A stretch of DNA of 64,000 nucleotides from Sphingomonas albertensis (GTDB lineage: Bacteria; Pseudomonadota; Alphaproteobacteria; Sphingomonadales; Sphingomonadaceae): contig NZ_JACONT010000001.1 in the NCBI RefSeq assembly GCF_014358075.1, positions 124,001 to 188,000 on the forward strand, written 5' to 3'. Both the position numbers and the translations under genes were made by a program. The notes beneath the pieces were generated by a model. It was not told the DNA's origin. It did not search any database and saw nothing but the letters and a program-made list of their open reading frames with translations. Position 1 is the stretch's first letter, and every line of letters starts with the position of its first letter. Shown one piece after another: positions 1 to 8,810 of this stretch.

Positions 1-1851
1 ACCATAAGGCAAATAGAAGCGCGGGGAGCCCTGCCCGATATAGCTGTCGACCTGCGCGACATCGCGGTCGTGCACGATGCCCGCCTCAATCCGCTTGACC
101 GCCGCCGAGGTGGCGGACAGCGACGCGCCGGGGCGCAGGCTCACGTCGACGATGATCTCGGGGCGGTCCGAGGTGGGAAAGAATTGCTGCCGCACCAGCA
201 TCGTCCCAGCGAGGCTCGCCACCAGCAGCGCCGCCGTGACCGCGACCACAGTCCTACGGCGCGCCATGCACGCATCGACGACCCGGCGTAGTCGTCGATA
301 GACCGGCGTGTCGTACATCGCGTCTGGATCGTGGTGCGAGACCGCCTCGGGCAGCAGCCGCACGCCCAGATACGGCGTGAAGACGACCGCGACGACCCAG
401 CTGACCAGCAACGCGGAGCCCGTCACCCAGAAGATCCCGCCAGCATATTCGCTGGTGGTCGATTGTGCGAACCCGACCGGCAGGAAGCCGACGATCGTCA
501 GCAGCGTTCCCGTCAGCATCGGGAACGCGGTGTGCGTCCACGCATACGCCGCGGCATCGGCACGCGTCGCGCCCTTTTCGAGTTGCACCACCATCGCCTC
601 GACGCTGATGATCGCATCGTCGACCAGCAGCCCGAGCGACAGGATCAGCGCGCCGAGCGAAATCCGTTCCAGCCCGATCCCGCTTGCCCCCATGAACAGC
701 GCGACGATCGCCAGCGTCAGCGGCACCGACAGCGCGACGACCACGCCGGTCCGCCACCCCAGCGTCACGAACGCGACGATCAGCACCACCGACAGCGCGC
801 AGAAGAATTTGATGAGGAACGCGTCGACCGCCTCGCGGATATTCTGGCTCTGGTCCTCGACCTGCGTCAGCTTGACCCCGGCTGGCAGGGTGCGCCCGAA
901 CTCGGCGGCGACATTCGACAGCCGCTTGCCGAAGCCGAGGCCGTCGGCCCCGGGAGCCATCGCGATCGCCAGCACCACCGCAGGCTTTGCTGCGTGGCGG
1001 ACCAGCCCGTCTGGCGGATCGGCATAGCCGTTGCTGACCATGCCGATATCGCCGACCTTCACGGTGCCGTTCGCCGCAGGAACGGCCGTGGCCTCAATCG
1101 CCTCGACGTCGTCCGCGCCCCCGTCCACGCCCCCGTCCACGCCCCCGTCCACACCGCCGCCGATCCGCACGGGCACGCGCATCGATCGGTCCGCGACGCC
1201 GGATGGCGCGACGCTGGTGCGCTTCGCCAGCGCCTGCGCGATCGCGCCCGGCGACACGCCCATCGCGGCGAGCCGGCGGCTGTCGAGATCGACGAACAGC
1301 TTGCGCGGGATTTCGCCGGTGATCTGCGCCTTGCCCGCGCCGGGCACGCGCAGCATCGCGTCGCGCGCCTGCTCGGCCAGCGCGACCAACCGCGCATTGT
1401 CCGCGCCGGTCAGCGTGAAGACATAGCCGTAAACGTCGGCATAATCGTCATCCGCGGCGACTGACGCGCCGGCGGGCAGATCGGGCTCGATATCCTTCAG
1501 CCGCTTGCGCACCTGTTGCCAGATCACCGGCACGCGGTCCTTGGGCGCGCCGTCGGTCAGCGAGACGTGGATGACGCAGTGGCCGTCGACGCAATAGGTC
1601 TGAAGGAAATCGAGGTTTTCGGTCGCGCGCAGCCGGCGTTCGATCGGCCCCGCGACCTGCGCCTGCATCTGCGCGGGCGTCGCGCCGGGCCATGCCGCGG
1701 CGACGATCATCTCCTTCAGCGTGAACCCCGGATCCTCGTCGCGGCCGAGCGCGAAGAATCGCGCGGTGCCGGCGGCAAACAGCAGCGCGATCAGGAAGCC
1801 GACGAGCGCGGGATGGCGGGTCGCCCAGCGCGACAGGTTGAAACGGTCCAT
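1..1851 (-). CDS. RND efflux pump inner-membrane subunit (partial, N-terminal 617 codons)
   Basis: The frame is open from ATG at 1851 to the left edge, so the C-terminal part lies outside. The N-terminus (MDRFNLSRWATRHP) leads into a first membrane helix and then a large periplasmic loop. Further on comes the RND helix block with LILSLGLLVDDAI and the following MVVQLEKG segment, the usual proton-relay region of the HAE-1/HME family. The start lies three nucleotides after the stop of the membrane-fusion gene, so the two are surely co-translated. The pump probably exports a toxic small molecule using the proton gradient, together with an outer-membrane channel that is not in view. A Gly-Gly-Val-Asp repeat sits in the periplasmic loop. 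The substrate cannot be read from sequence. Confidence 0.93.
   Translation of the reverse strand, partial: MDRFNLSRWATRHPALVGFLIALLFAAGTARFFALGRDEDPGFTLKEMIVAAAWPGATPAQMQAQVAGPIERRLRATENLDFLQTYCVDGHCVIHVSLTDGAPKDRVPVIWQQVRKRLKDIEPDLPAGASVAADDDYADVYGYVFTLTGADNARLVALAEQARDAMLRVPGAGKAQITGEIPRKLFVDLDSRRLAAMGVSPGAIAQALAKRTSVAPSGVADRSMRVPVRIGGGVDGGVDGGVDGGADDVEAIEATAVPAANGTVKVGDIGMVSNGYADPPDGLVRHAAKPAVVLAIAMAPGADGLGFGKRLSNVAAEFGRTLPAGVKLTQVEDQSQNIREAVDAFLIKFFCALSVVLIVAFVTLGWRTGVVVALSVPLTLAIVALFMGASGIGLERISLGALILSLGLLVDDAIISVEAMVVQLEKGATRADAAAYAWTHTAFPMLTGTLLTIVGFLPVGFAQSTTSEYAGGIFWVTGSALLVSWVVAVVFTPYLGVRLLPEAVSHHDPDAMYDTPVYRRLRRVVDACMARRRTVVAVTAALLVASLAGTMLVRQQFFPTSDRPEIIVDVSLRPGASLSATSAAVKRIEAGIVHDRDVAQVDSYIGQGSPRFYLPYG
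1117..1152. repeat. 12-bp tandem repeat, three units, inside the RND gene
   Basis: Three perfect head-to-tail copies of GCCCCCGTCCAC (plus strand) occur inside the RND pump gene. Read on the minus strand they encode repeated Gly-Gly-Val-Asp in a loop of the periplasmic domain. Each unit is four codons, so gain or loss of a unit keeps the frame. Slippage is the likely origin. Confidence 0.9.
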
Positions 1852-1854
1852 CGC

Positions 1855-2970
1855 TCAGTTGCCGCCCGCGACGCTGCCGGCCACGACGACATGCTGCCCT
1901 TCCGACAGCGTATCGCCGCCGCTCGCGACGATCCGCTGGCCATCGGGCAAGCCGGAGACGATCGCATCGTCGCCGCGCAGGTCGACCAGATGCACCGGCT
2001 GGCGGTGGACGCGGTTGCCGCCCCCGTTTCCGCCCCCGTTGGCGCCGCTCGACAGCGTCCAGACATGCGGCTGGCTGCCCTGCGCGCCGAGCGCGGTCAG
2101 CGGCACGCGGATTGTCGCCTTGGGATCGGGCAGCCGCAAGGTGAGCGTCGCCGAACTGTTGAACGGGATCGCCGATACGTCGCCCAGCACTGTGAACCGC
2201 GCAGTCCGCAACCGGAGCGTGCCGTCCGCCGCGGGGCCGACGAGCCTGAGGCGCGCCTCGGCGATCATATCCGGCGCGGACCAGAAGCTGGCGTCCGCCA
2301 TCGTGCCGCCGGCCAGGCGCGCGCGCTCGGGCAGGCGAACCTCGATTTCGGGGCTGCCTGCCGCGAGCCGGACGACGACACCACCGGCATCGACAACGGT
2401 GCCCGATTCGGCCGCACGTTCGGTCACCACGCCATCCTCGGGCGCGACCAACACGGCGTCCGCAAGCGTCACACGGCTGCGCTCGAACGCCGCGCGCGCC
2501 GCGTCGCGCTTGGCCGCCGCGGCGCTGGCGGTCAGCGCGCGGTCATGGACGTCCGCTGCCGACAGTGCGCCGATCCCGTCCAGCCCGGAAGCGCGCCGCG
2601 CCGCATCGCCTGCCCGGATCGCCTCGGCGGTGGCGGCGGCCAGTTCGGCACGCGCCTGCCCGGCATCGGCGATCGCCTCGGTCCGCGTCAGGCGGGCGAG
2701 CACCTGCCCGGCACGGACGTGATCGCCGACCTGCACTGTCAAGGCGAGCACGCGGCCGCCGGTCTTGAACCCGAGCGCGATATCGCGACGTGGTCGCAGG
2801 ACACCGTCGAAGGACGAGGTACGGCCGCCGGCACGATGGATCGTGACGACATCGACTAGCGTACCGTCCGGTACGGGCGATGCGGCCGGCTCCGACGTGC
2901 AGCCGGCGCATGATAACAGGGTCAGGCCGGCGGCAATCAGCCCGGTGGTCGTGGGGAAAATCTTCGGCAT
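1855..2970 (-). CDS. RND periplasmic adaptor (membrane-fusion) lipoprotein
   Basis: A 371-residue HlyD/AcrA-type adaptor bridging the RND pump to an outer-membrane channel. I take ATG at 2970 because it starts a clear lipoprotein signal: MPKIF, a hydrophobic stretch, then LLSCAGC, with Cys21 or Cys24 as the lipidated residue. An upstream in-frame start adds 16 polar residues that would spoil the signal. The lipoyl half-motif (FKTGGRVLALTVQVGDHVRA) is at about residues 68-87, followed by an Ala-rich alpha-hairpin to about 165, then the second lipoyl half and the beta-barrel. A short Gly/Asn-rich stretch lies near the C-terminal domain. It follows the AraC-type gene and precedes the pump by three bases, so adaptor and pump form one operon. 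Confidence 0.92.
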   Translation of the reverse strand: MPKIFPTTTGLIAAGLTLLSCAGCTSEPAASPVPDGTLVDVVTIHRAGGRTSSFDGVLRPRRDIALGFKTGGRVLALTVQVGDHVRAGQVLARLTRTEAIADAGQARAELAAATAEAIRAGDAARRASGLDGIGALSAADVHDRALTASAAAAKRDAARAAFERSRVTLADAVLVAPEDGVVTERAAESGTVVDAGGVVVRLAAGSPEIEVRLPERARLAGGTMADASFWSAPDMIAEARLRLVGPAADGTLRLRTARFTVLGDVSAIPFNSSATLTLRLPDPKATIRVPLTALGAQGSQPHVWTLSSGANGGGNGGGNRVHRQPVHLVDLRGDDAIVSGLPDGQRIVASGGDTLSEGQHVVVAGSVAGGN

Positions 2971-3034
2971 CGTCGCGTCCCGTTGGTGAACGCGGTCGCC
3001 CTGACGATCCGGGCCCATCCTGGCCTGCCGATCC

Positions 3035-3088
3035 TCGAAACCGACCAGTCGTTTTCGAAAACGACCGGTTTGCGGTCCTGAAAACCGG
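3035..3088. promoter_or_regulatory. Probable operator: 20-bp-spaced repeats and near-perfect palindrome
   Basis: Between the AraC-type gene and the adaptor gene, ACCAG/ACCGG cores recur at 3044, 3064 and 3084, exactly 20 bp apart. The first two lie in a 14-bp near-repeat (TCGAAACCGACCAG and TCGAAAACGACCGG). The stretch 3044-3069 is also a 26-bp palindrome with one mismatched pair around GTCGTTTTCGAAAACGAC. AraC-family proteins often bind direct repeats about two helical turns apart, so this is a good candidate site for the neighbouring regulator. A TetR-like dimer site is the alternative reading. Confidence 0.6.
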
Positions 3089-3094
3089 CTTCAC

Positions 3095-4144
3095 TCAGCC
3101 GTCGAGGTGCCGTCGCCGAAACGCGCTCGGGGTTTCGCCCAGTCGTTCCTTGAACACGCGGTTGAACATCACGAGGCTGCCGAAGCCCGCGTCCACCGCG
3201 ATCGTCAGGATCGGCACGTCCGCCTGCGTCCGGTCGGCCAGCGCGCTGCGGACTTCGGCAATACGGTGTTCGTTGAGATAATCGCTTACGTTGCGATAGC
3301 CCAGGCCACCATTGATATGCCGCCGCACGCGATATTCCGGCATCTCGACGCGCGCGGCGATCATCCCGATCGTCAGGTCGGGATCGCGATAGGCACGGTC
3401 TTGCGTCATCATTCGGGCGAGACTCTGCCCCAGCGCGGCGTCGAGCGGTTCGGGCGCTACGGTCGCCGCCTGCACCTCGCCGACCGCGGTGCCCGACGCC
3501 GCGCTCGGAAAGACTTCCGGATGACGCAGCCCGAACAGCAGCGCGCTGATGACGAACGCCCCCATGAACAATCCCACCGCCGACGCCATCCCGGACAGCG
3601 CTAGGTGATGCGTCAGCCGTCCGACGATCTCGCTGCCGAGCAGCCAAAGGATGATGAGCCCGACCGATACGACGAAGATCGTCCGCGCCTGCCGTCGCGC
3701 CTCGACCAGATCGCCCTGCCGGTTGCGCCACGCCAGCCACTGCGCATGGATCGCGAACGCCATCCCGCCGATGTAGATCGCGATATCCAGCCCCTCGATC
3801 GGCGCCGCCAGCCCGCGCCCCTCGAGGCTGGCGTACAGCGTGCAGCACAGGAATGCCGCCGCCAGCGCCATATCGACGGGTTTCGGACGAAACGCATCGT
3901 CGAACCACGCGCGCGCGAACAGCCAGAACAACGGGATCGCGACGTTCGAACTCAGATCGAGCAGCGGATCGAACGCGCTCGGTGCATGCGGCAATCCCGC
4001 CAGCGTGCCGACCACGGTGCACAGCGTCAGCGCCAGCCCGAACCGGCTCGGCAACGACGCCGGCGCGCGCGCAAACACCACCGCCGCCAGCAGCAGTAAC
4101 CCGGTGGCACCGCCACGAAACAACAGGTCGAGCTGCGGGATCAC
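3095..4144 (-). CDS. Membrane-anchored AraC-family transcriptional regulator
   Basis: This 349-residue protein has an N-terminal half of about six or seven hydrophobic segments (residues 1-215) and a C-terminal AraC/XylS helix-turn-helix domain (about 245-345: two helix pairs ending AFRRRHLDG). Fusions of this kind are known as membrane-bound AraC sensors. The start is GTG at 4144; an in-frame stop lies seven codons upstream, so no longer form is possible. It is followed at 2970 by the adaptor and RND pump on the same strand, with a repeat-rich gap between, so it probably controls the pump in response to a membrane or periplasmic signal. The signal is unknown. Confidence 0.88.
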   Translation of the reverse strand: MIPQLDLLFRGGATGLLLLAAVVFARAPASLPSRFGLALTLCTVVGTLAGLPHAPSAFDPLLDLSSNVAIPLFWLFARAWFDDAFRPKPVDMALAAAFLCCTLYASLEGRGLAAPIEGLDIAIYIGGMAFAIHAQWLAWRNRQGDLVEARRQARTIFVVSVGLIILWLLGSEIVGRLTHHLALSGMASAVGLFMGAFVISALLFGLRHPEVFPSAASGTAVGEVQAATVAPEPLDAALGQSLARMMTQDRAYRDPDLTIGMIAARVEMPEYRVRRHINGGLGYRNVSDYLNEHRIAEVRSALADRTQADVPILTIAVDAGFGSLVMFNRVFKERLGETPSAFRRRHLDG

Positions 4145-4294
4145 CGGCGGCGCAGGGTATTGCTAGGCATTGCGCGCGAAAACCATGATGTGCTCGGTCT
4201 GTCCAGTATGGCTGCGCCTCACGAACGGTTTGCGAACCTCTCGCGACCTGCCGGATGGGCAGTACGCCGTGGCCTCGGCCCGTTGGTCGCTCGT

Positions 4295-4318
4295 CGCCAT
4301 CGCCATCGCCATCGCCAT
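4295..4318. repeat. Hexanucleotide tandem repeat (CGCCAT x4)
   Basis: Four perfect copies of CGCCAT followed by a variant CGCCGT lie in the 275-bp gap between the AraC-type gene and the dienelactone hydrolase. Short open frames crossing it (for example 4170-4409 plus, reading Ala-Ile repeats) have no ribosome site or family resemblance, so I treat the gap as non-coding. Confidence 0.85.
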
Positions 4319-4419
4319 CGCCGTAGGCCAACATTCCTGCTGCGATGACTGTCCAGGATCGCCGGATAGCCTGTATGGCGACGGGGGATTTTGTTCGGCA
4401 CCGGCATGAGGATTAGCGG

Positions 4420-5163
4420 ATGATCTTGCGTAGCGACGAGACACTGGATGTCGACGTGCCCGGCAGCGGCCCGATGCGGATGCATCTGTTTCGGCCGGCG
4501 ATCGAGGGGCGTTTCCCCGGTCTGCTCCTGTTTTCGGAAATCTATCAGGTGACGGCGCCGATCCGTCGGCTGGCGGCGATGCTCGCTGGAAACGGCTATG
4601 TCGTCGCCGTTCCGGAGGTCTATCACGAGTATGAGCCGGCGGGGACGGCGCTGAATTACGATACGACCGGCACGGATCGGGGCAATGCGCTGAAGATCAC
4701 CAAGCCCGTTGCCGCGTTCGATGCCGATGCGGAAGCCGGCTTGACCGCCCTTCTGGGACACCCGGCCTGCAACGGCAGGCTGGCGACGTTCGGCGTATGT
4801 CTCGGCGGCCACCTTGCCTATCGCGCAGCGCTCGATCCGCGCGTGTCCGCGTCCGCCTGCTTCTATCCGACCGACATCCATTCGGGCACTTTGGGCGAGG
4901 GGCGGTCCGACGATAGCCTCAAGCGAATGGCCGAATTGGAGGCCGAAATCATGTTCGTCTGGGGGCGTCAGGATCCGCATGTTCCCTATGCCGGCCGGGA
5001 GACGATCCGCGGACGGCTCGAAGAAGTCGGGGCGGCCTATGAGTGGCATGAACTCAATGCACAGCATGCGTTCCTGCGAGACGAAGGGCCGCGATACGAT
5101 CCCGCGCTGTTCCTGCAAGCAATGGGCCTGACTCTGGAATTCTACCGTCGTACCTTGGCATGA
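4420..5163 (+). CDS. Dienelactone hydrolase family protein
   Basis: A 247-residue alpha/beta hydrolase of the dienelactone hydrolase family. Such enzymes open lactone rings such as the carboxymethylenebutenolides of chlorocatechol breakdown, though many members act on other esters. The cysteine nucleophile is in GVCLGG (Cys127); the other expected catalytic residues are visible as Asp185 (WGRQDPHV) and His216 (AQHAF). Glu40 (FSEIYQ) matches the glutamate that holds the cysteine in its resting state. ATG 4420 follows GAGGA by seven bases. There is no signal peptide, so it is cytosolic. It stands alone, with no ring-cleavage genes beside it, so the substrate is open. Confidence 0.9.
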   Translation: MILRSDETLDVDVPGSGPMRMHLFRPAIEGRFPGLLLFSEIYQVTAPIRRLAAMLAGNGYVVAVPEVYHEYEPAGTALNYDTTGTDRGNALKITKPVAAFDADAEAGLTALLGHPACNGRLATFGVCLGGHLAYRAALDPRVSASACFYPTDIHSGTLGEGRSDDSLKRMAELEAEIMFVWGRQDPHVPYAGRETIRGRLEEVGAAYEWHELNAQHAFLRDEGPRYDPALFLQAMGLTLEFYRRTLA

Positions 5164-5280
5164 GGCTGTAGCTACATCGTTTGGCCCGCATAAGCCTGTC
5201 GATTTGGATTGCGGCTGACCGCAGACGATTGCGTCGATCGGAGTAGCGCGCGACAAGCGAGCATTCGACAGGAGAATCTG

Positions 5281-7092
5281 ATGCGTCTTGCCTTTGCCCT
5301 ATTGCTGTTGCCGGCGCTGCCGATCGTCCAGGCCGCCGCGCCGGTCCCGGTCCAGGATCAGGCAACGGCGGCGCAGGATGCGGCGCTGCTGAAATTCCTC
5401 GACGACGCGTACGACCAGCAACTCGATCTCAGCCCGGAGTCTTTGACGCAGCTCGGGCTAAAGACGCACTACGACCGCCTCGACGACTATACCGATGCCG
5501 CCGCGCTCCGCGCGCAGACGCTGTCGGAGCGGCAGTTGAAGGCGATGCAGTCGCGCTTCCGTCCCGACCAGCTCGGCGAAAGCGCCCGCGTCAGCTATCG
5601 ATTGTTCGAATATGAGGTCGAACGCGGCCGCCAGTCGCTTCAGTTCCGCAAGCTCCGCTTTCCGGTGTCGACCAACGGCAGCCCGGCTGGCGACATCCCG
5701 GTGTTGCTGATCAATAATCACAAGGTCGATACGCTGGCGGATGCCCAGGCCTATATCGCCCGCCTGCGCGATACCGAGCGGGTGATGCGAGAGGTTACCG
5801 CGACGATGCGCGAACAGGCGGCAGCCGGTATCATTCCGAACAAGGTGAACTTCGCGCCAGCCCGCGCCGATGCCCGCGCCGTGCTGGTCGGTGCGCCGTT
5901 CGACAGTGGAGCGGACTCGACCCTAATGGCGGATTTCCGCAAGAAGGTTGGCGCGCTGAACGTGCCCGCCGCGACGAAGGCGACGCTGTTGCGCGATGCG
6001 GGTGCGGCGCTGACCGGACCGTTCCGCCGTGGCTACGACATGCTGTTCGCGACGCTCGACGCGATCGAGCCGCAATCGAAGGGCAATTTCGGGGCGTGGA
6101 GCCTGCCGAACGGCGCTGCCTATTACGCAGACCGGCTGAAGACCTCGACCACGACCGACCTGACCGCCGACCAGATTCACGATCTCGGCCTGAAGCAGGT
6201 CGCCGCGATCCGGCAGGAGATGGAGGCGATCAAGCGCGAAGTCGGCTTCCAGGGAACGCTCGAGCAGTTTTTCGCCAAGATCCGCACCGATCCGCAGTTC
6301 AAATATCCCAATACACAGGCCGGTCGCGAACAGTATCTGGGTGACGCCCGCGGCGTGATCGCATCGGTGATGGCGGTTGCGCCCAAATATTTCCGGACCT
6401 TGCCCAAGGCGCCGCTTGAGGTTCGCGCGGTTGAGAAATGGCGCGAGGGCACCGCGTCGACCGCATTCTACAACCCGCCGTCGGCAGACGGATCGCGACC
6501 CGGCATCTATTACGTCAACCTCGTCGACATGAACCAGACGCAGAAGGTGCAGGTCGCCGGTATCGCCGCACATGAAGGCGCTCCGGGCCATCATTTCCAG
6601 ATTGCGCGCCAACAGGAACTGACCGGGATCCCGAAGTTCCGCAAGTTCGGCGGCTACGGTGCCTATGTCGAGGGCTGGGGGCTCTATTCGGAGCGGCTGG
6701 CGAACGAGATGGGCGTCTACAAGGACCCGTATAGCCGGTTCGGAATGCTGTCGTTGCAGGTATGGCGCGCGATCCGACTGGTGCTCGATACCGGCATCCA
6801 CTCGAAGCGCTGGACCCGCGAACAGGCTATCGCGTATTTCAAGGCGAACAGCTCGGTCGCGGACACCGATGTCGCGCGTGAAGTCGACCGGTATTTCAAC
6901 TGGCCGGGGCAAGCGACGAGCTACATGGTCGGCGAGTTGAAGATCGCGGAGTTGCGGGCGCGGGCCGAACGAGAACTCGGGCCGCGTTTCGACATTCGCG
7001 ACTTCCACGAAGCGGTGCTGGATCAGGGCGCCCTACCGCTGGACGTGCTCGACGAGCTGGTCGGCCGGTACATCTCCGCGCACCGGCAATAG
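5281..7092 (+). CDS. Secreted DUF885 protein (putative metallopeptidase)
   Basis: A 603-residue exported protein of the DUF885 family. I choose ATG 5281 because AGGAG precedes it and the product begins with a clean Sec signal (MRLAFALLLLPALPIVQA, cut near residue 18); the 24-codon upstream extension is polar. The family hallmark HEGAPGHH is at residues 431-438, resembling a zinc-peptidase site, with a second conserved segment (YGAYVEGWGLYSE) about 30 residues later. Members are thought to be periplasmic peptidases or dipeptide hydrolases, mostly without biochemical proof. It is a single gene between a hydrolase and the convergent CoA-ester operon. Confidence 0.88.
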   Translation: MRLAFALLLLPALPIVQAAAPVPVQDQATAAQDAALLKFLDDAYDQQLDLSPESLTQLGLKTHYDRLDDYTDAAALRAQTLSERQLKAMQSRFRPDQLGESARVSYRLFEYEVERGRQSLQFRKLRFPVSTNGSPAGDIPVLLINNHKVDTLADAQAYIARLRDTERVMREVTATMREQAAAGIIPNKVNFAPARADARAVLVGAPFDSGADSTLMADFRKKVGALNVPAATKATLLRDAGAALTGPFRRGYDMLFATLDAIEPQSKGNFGAWSLPNGAAYYADRLKTSTTTDLTADQIHDLGLKQVAAIRQEMEAIKREVGFQGTLEQFFAKIRTDPQFKYPNTQAGREQYLGDARGVIASVMAVAPKYFRTLPKAPLEVRAVEKWREGTASTAFYNPPSADGSRPGIYYVNLVDMNQTQKVQVAGIAAHEGAPGHHFQIARQQELTGIPKFRKFGGYGAYVEGWGLYSERLANEMGVYKDPYSRFGMLSLQVWRAIRLVLDTGIHSKRWTREQAIAYFKANSSVADTDVAREVDRYFNWPGQATSYMVGELKIAELRARAERELGPRFDIRDFHEAVLDQGALPLDVLDELVGRYISAHRQ

Positions 7093-7151
7093 GACGGCAA
7101 TCGGCAGTTGCGAGACGATGAGAAGAGCCCGTCGTCCGACCGTTTTCGCTA

Positions 7152-7973
7152 TCAGCCGACTTGGAACGCCGCATGGGTTTCGAGAAGGCGGCGGGCGCGG
7201 TCGACGACGGGTTTGTCGATCAGTTTGCCGTCGACGGCGACGGCTCCGAACGCGCCATCGATCGCGGCGATGACGCGGGTCGCCCAGTCGATGTCGGCGT
7301 CGGAAGGGAGGAAGGCAGCGTTGACGATCCCCACCTGACGCGGGTGGACGCAGAGTTTTCCGGCGAAGCCGAAGCGGCGCGCATGATCGGTGTCGCGGGC
7401 CAGCGCCGCGTCGTCGGTGAGGTCGGTAGAGACCCCGTCGACCGGTGCCGCAAGCCCGGCGTTGCGTGAGTGAAGGACGATCTGCGTGCGGACATAGTCG
7501 ATCTCAGCGCCGTCACCGTCGATGCCGGCATCGGCTTGGAAGTCCACCGTGCCGAACGACAGCCGCGCGAGCCCGGGGGCGGTGACGAGGTCGGCCAGAT
7601 TCAGGATCGCCGAGACGGTTTCGACCAGGGCATGAAGCGGCTTGCCCGCCGCGGCCTCGTGCATCGCCACAAAGTCAGACGCGCGCTCGGCCTTGGGCAG
7701 CATCAGCCCCGCGACGCCTGGCAGGCCCGCGAATGCGCGGACGTCGTCGGCGTGCCACGCGGTATCCAGGCTGTTCACCCGCACGACGAAGCGCGGCTCC
7801 GTCAGGCCCGCGAGCGCATCATGGACGGTGTTACGCGCCGCGGCCTTGCGGTCGGGGAGGACCGCGTCTTCGAGATCGATCACCACCATGTCCGCGCCGC
7901 TCGAGCGCGCCTTTTCGAAACGCTCGGCACGATCCCCGGGGACGAACAGGATGCTGCGGGCGGCAATGGTCAT
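7152..7973 (-). CDS. CitE-like CoA-ester lyase (candidate citramalyl-CoA lyase)
   Basis: A 273-residue TIM-barrel protein of the HpcH/HpaI aldolase and citrate lyase beta superfamily. The N-terminal LFVPGD and DLEDAV (residues 34-39) are the CoA and magnesium binding signatures. Members cleave citryl-, malyl- or citramalyl-CoA. It is the last gene of the operon that starts at 14563, 10 bp after the GntR gene. With a CoA-transferase and a MaoC hydratase in the same operon, the best guess is (S)-citramalyl-CoA lyase (Ccl/RipC), which splits citramalyl-CoA to acetyl-CoA and pyruvate in itaconate degradation. Malyl- or 3-hydroxy-3-methylglutaryl-type substrates are not excluded by sequence alone. 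Confidence 0.88.
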   Translation of the reverse strand: MTIAARSILFVPGDRAERFEKARSSGADMVVIDLEDAVLPDRKAAARNTVHDALAGLTEPRFVVRVNSLDTAWHADDVRAFAGLPGVAGLMLPKAERASDFVAMHEAAAGKPLHALVETVSAILNLADLVTAPGLARLSFGTVDFQADAGIDGDGAEIDYVRTQIVLHSRNAGLAAPVDGVSTDLTDDAALARDTDHARRFGFAGKLCVHPRQVGIVNAAFLPSDADIDWATRVIAAIDGAFGAVAVDGKLIDKPVVDRARRLLETHAAFQVG

Positions 7974-7983
7974 GGGACGTCCT

Positions 7984-8727
7984 CTACAGGCCGGATACGG
8001 GATCGCGGCGGAAGGTTTGGGAATAGGAATAGCGGTCCGCAGGATGCGTATTGATCGCCATCTCGACGACCTCGCCGCGCGCGTTGAGATATTGCCGCGT
8101 CAGGCGCAGGCCCGGTGCACCGGTCTTGGTTTCGAGCAATTCGGCGATCGGCGCGGGGATCGCCACCGCTTCGATATGCTGGCGAACCTCGGCGACGCGC
8201 TCGCCGAACTGTTCCTCGATCCGGCTGAAGATCGGCACGTCGCCGACATCGTCGTCCAGCTTCAGGCTGCGGAACGCCGGGTGGAGATAGATGTCCGAAT
8301 AGGAGATCGGGCTGGTCCCGGCGGCGCGGCGCACCGCGCGGAGGTGCAGCCAGGTCTGGCCGGGTGTCGCGCCGACCTGATCGGCGATCGCGCCGTCCAG
8401 CGCGATCGTCCCGCGCTCGACAATCGAGAGGCTGGTCTCGTTGGTGTATTGCTGGAGGTCGGAAAGCCCCTCCATCACCTGTCGGTACGCGGCCGGGCGC
8501 GACAGCCCGAGGACGCGCGTGCCGACCCCAGCCTGACGCGAGACCATGCCCGATTGCACGAGCCGCTTGATCGCCTCGCGGACGGTGAAGCGGCTCGCGC
8601 CGAACTGGTCGCAGAGCTCGAACTCGGTCGGCAACAGCGTGCCGATAGGATACCGCCCATCCTCGATCTCGTTGATCAATGTCTGCGCGAGTTGCAGGTA
8701 ACGCGGTTGCTGACGAAGCTGGGGCAT
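7984..8727 (-). CDS. GntR family regulator (HutC/UTRA type)
   Basis: A 247-residue repressor-type protein. The winged helix-turn-helix spans about residues 8-72 (YPIGTLLPTEFELCDQFGAS, then RFTVREAIKRLVQSGMV) and a UTRA effector domain fills residues 90-247. ATG 8727 is chosen since the protein then starts at the usual distance from the DNA-binding domain. It lies inside the CoA-ester operon, between the CoA-transferase and lyase genes, so it most likely senses the pathway substrate or a CoA ester. The shared element TTTGTACGGACATTA in front of the MaoC and porin genes contains a TGT-N4-ACA core that fits a GntR-type operator. Confidence 0.9.
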   Translation of the reverse strand: MPQLRQQPRYLQLAQTLINEIEDGRYPIGTLLPTEFELCDQFGASRFTVREAIKRLVQSGMVSRQAGVGTRVLGLSRPAAYRQVMEGLSDLQQYTNETSLSIVERGTIALDGAIADQVGATPGQTWLHLRAVRRAAGTSPISYSDIYLHPAFRSLKLDDDVGDVPIFSRIEEQFGERVAEVRQHIEAVAIPAPIAELLETKTGAPGLRLTRQYLNARGEVVEMAINTHPADRYSYSQTFRRDPVSGL

Positions 8728-8746
8728 CGAATATCCATCGGTCGCT

Positions 8747-8766
8747 TTGTCGGGTGATCCGGACAA
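8747..8766. promoter_or_regulatory. Inverted repeat upstream of the GntR gene
   Basis: TTGTCGGG and CCGGACAA face each other across four bases, a 20-bp inverted repeat with one mismatch pair, 20 bp upstream of the GntR start. It shares the TTGT/ACAA ends of GntR-type operators and may serve autoregulation or an internal promoter. This is inference from symmetry and position. Confidence 0.4.
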
Positions 8767-8810
8767 TAGCCCACCGTTCAATGCCTTGGCGTTCGATGCA
8801 AGCGCTGGTG

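Noticed and set aside
331..1464. Plus-strand frame of 377 codons opposite the RND gene
   Set aside because: Antisense shadow; the minus strand reads a complete RND N-terminal half with membrane helices.
4170..4409. Small frame with an Ala-Ile repeat in the 4145-4419 gap
   Set aside because: The repeat is a product of the CGCCAT hexamer; there is no ribosome site and the frame is unsupported.
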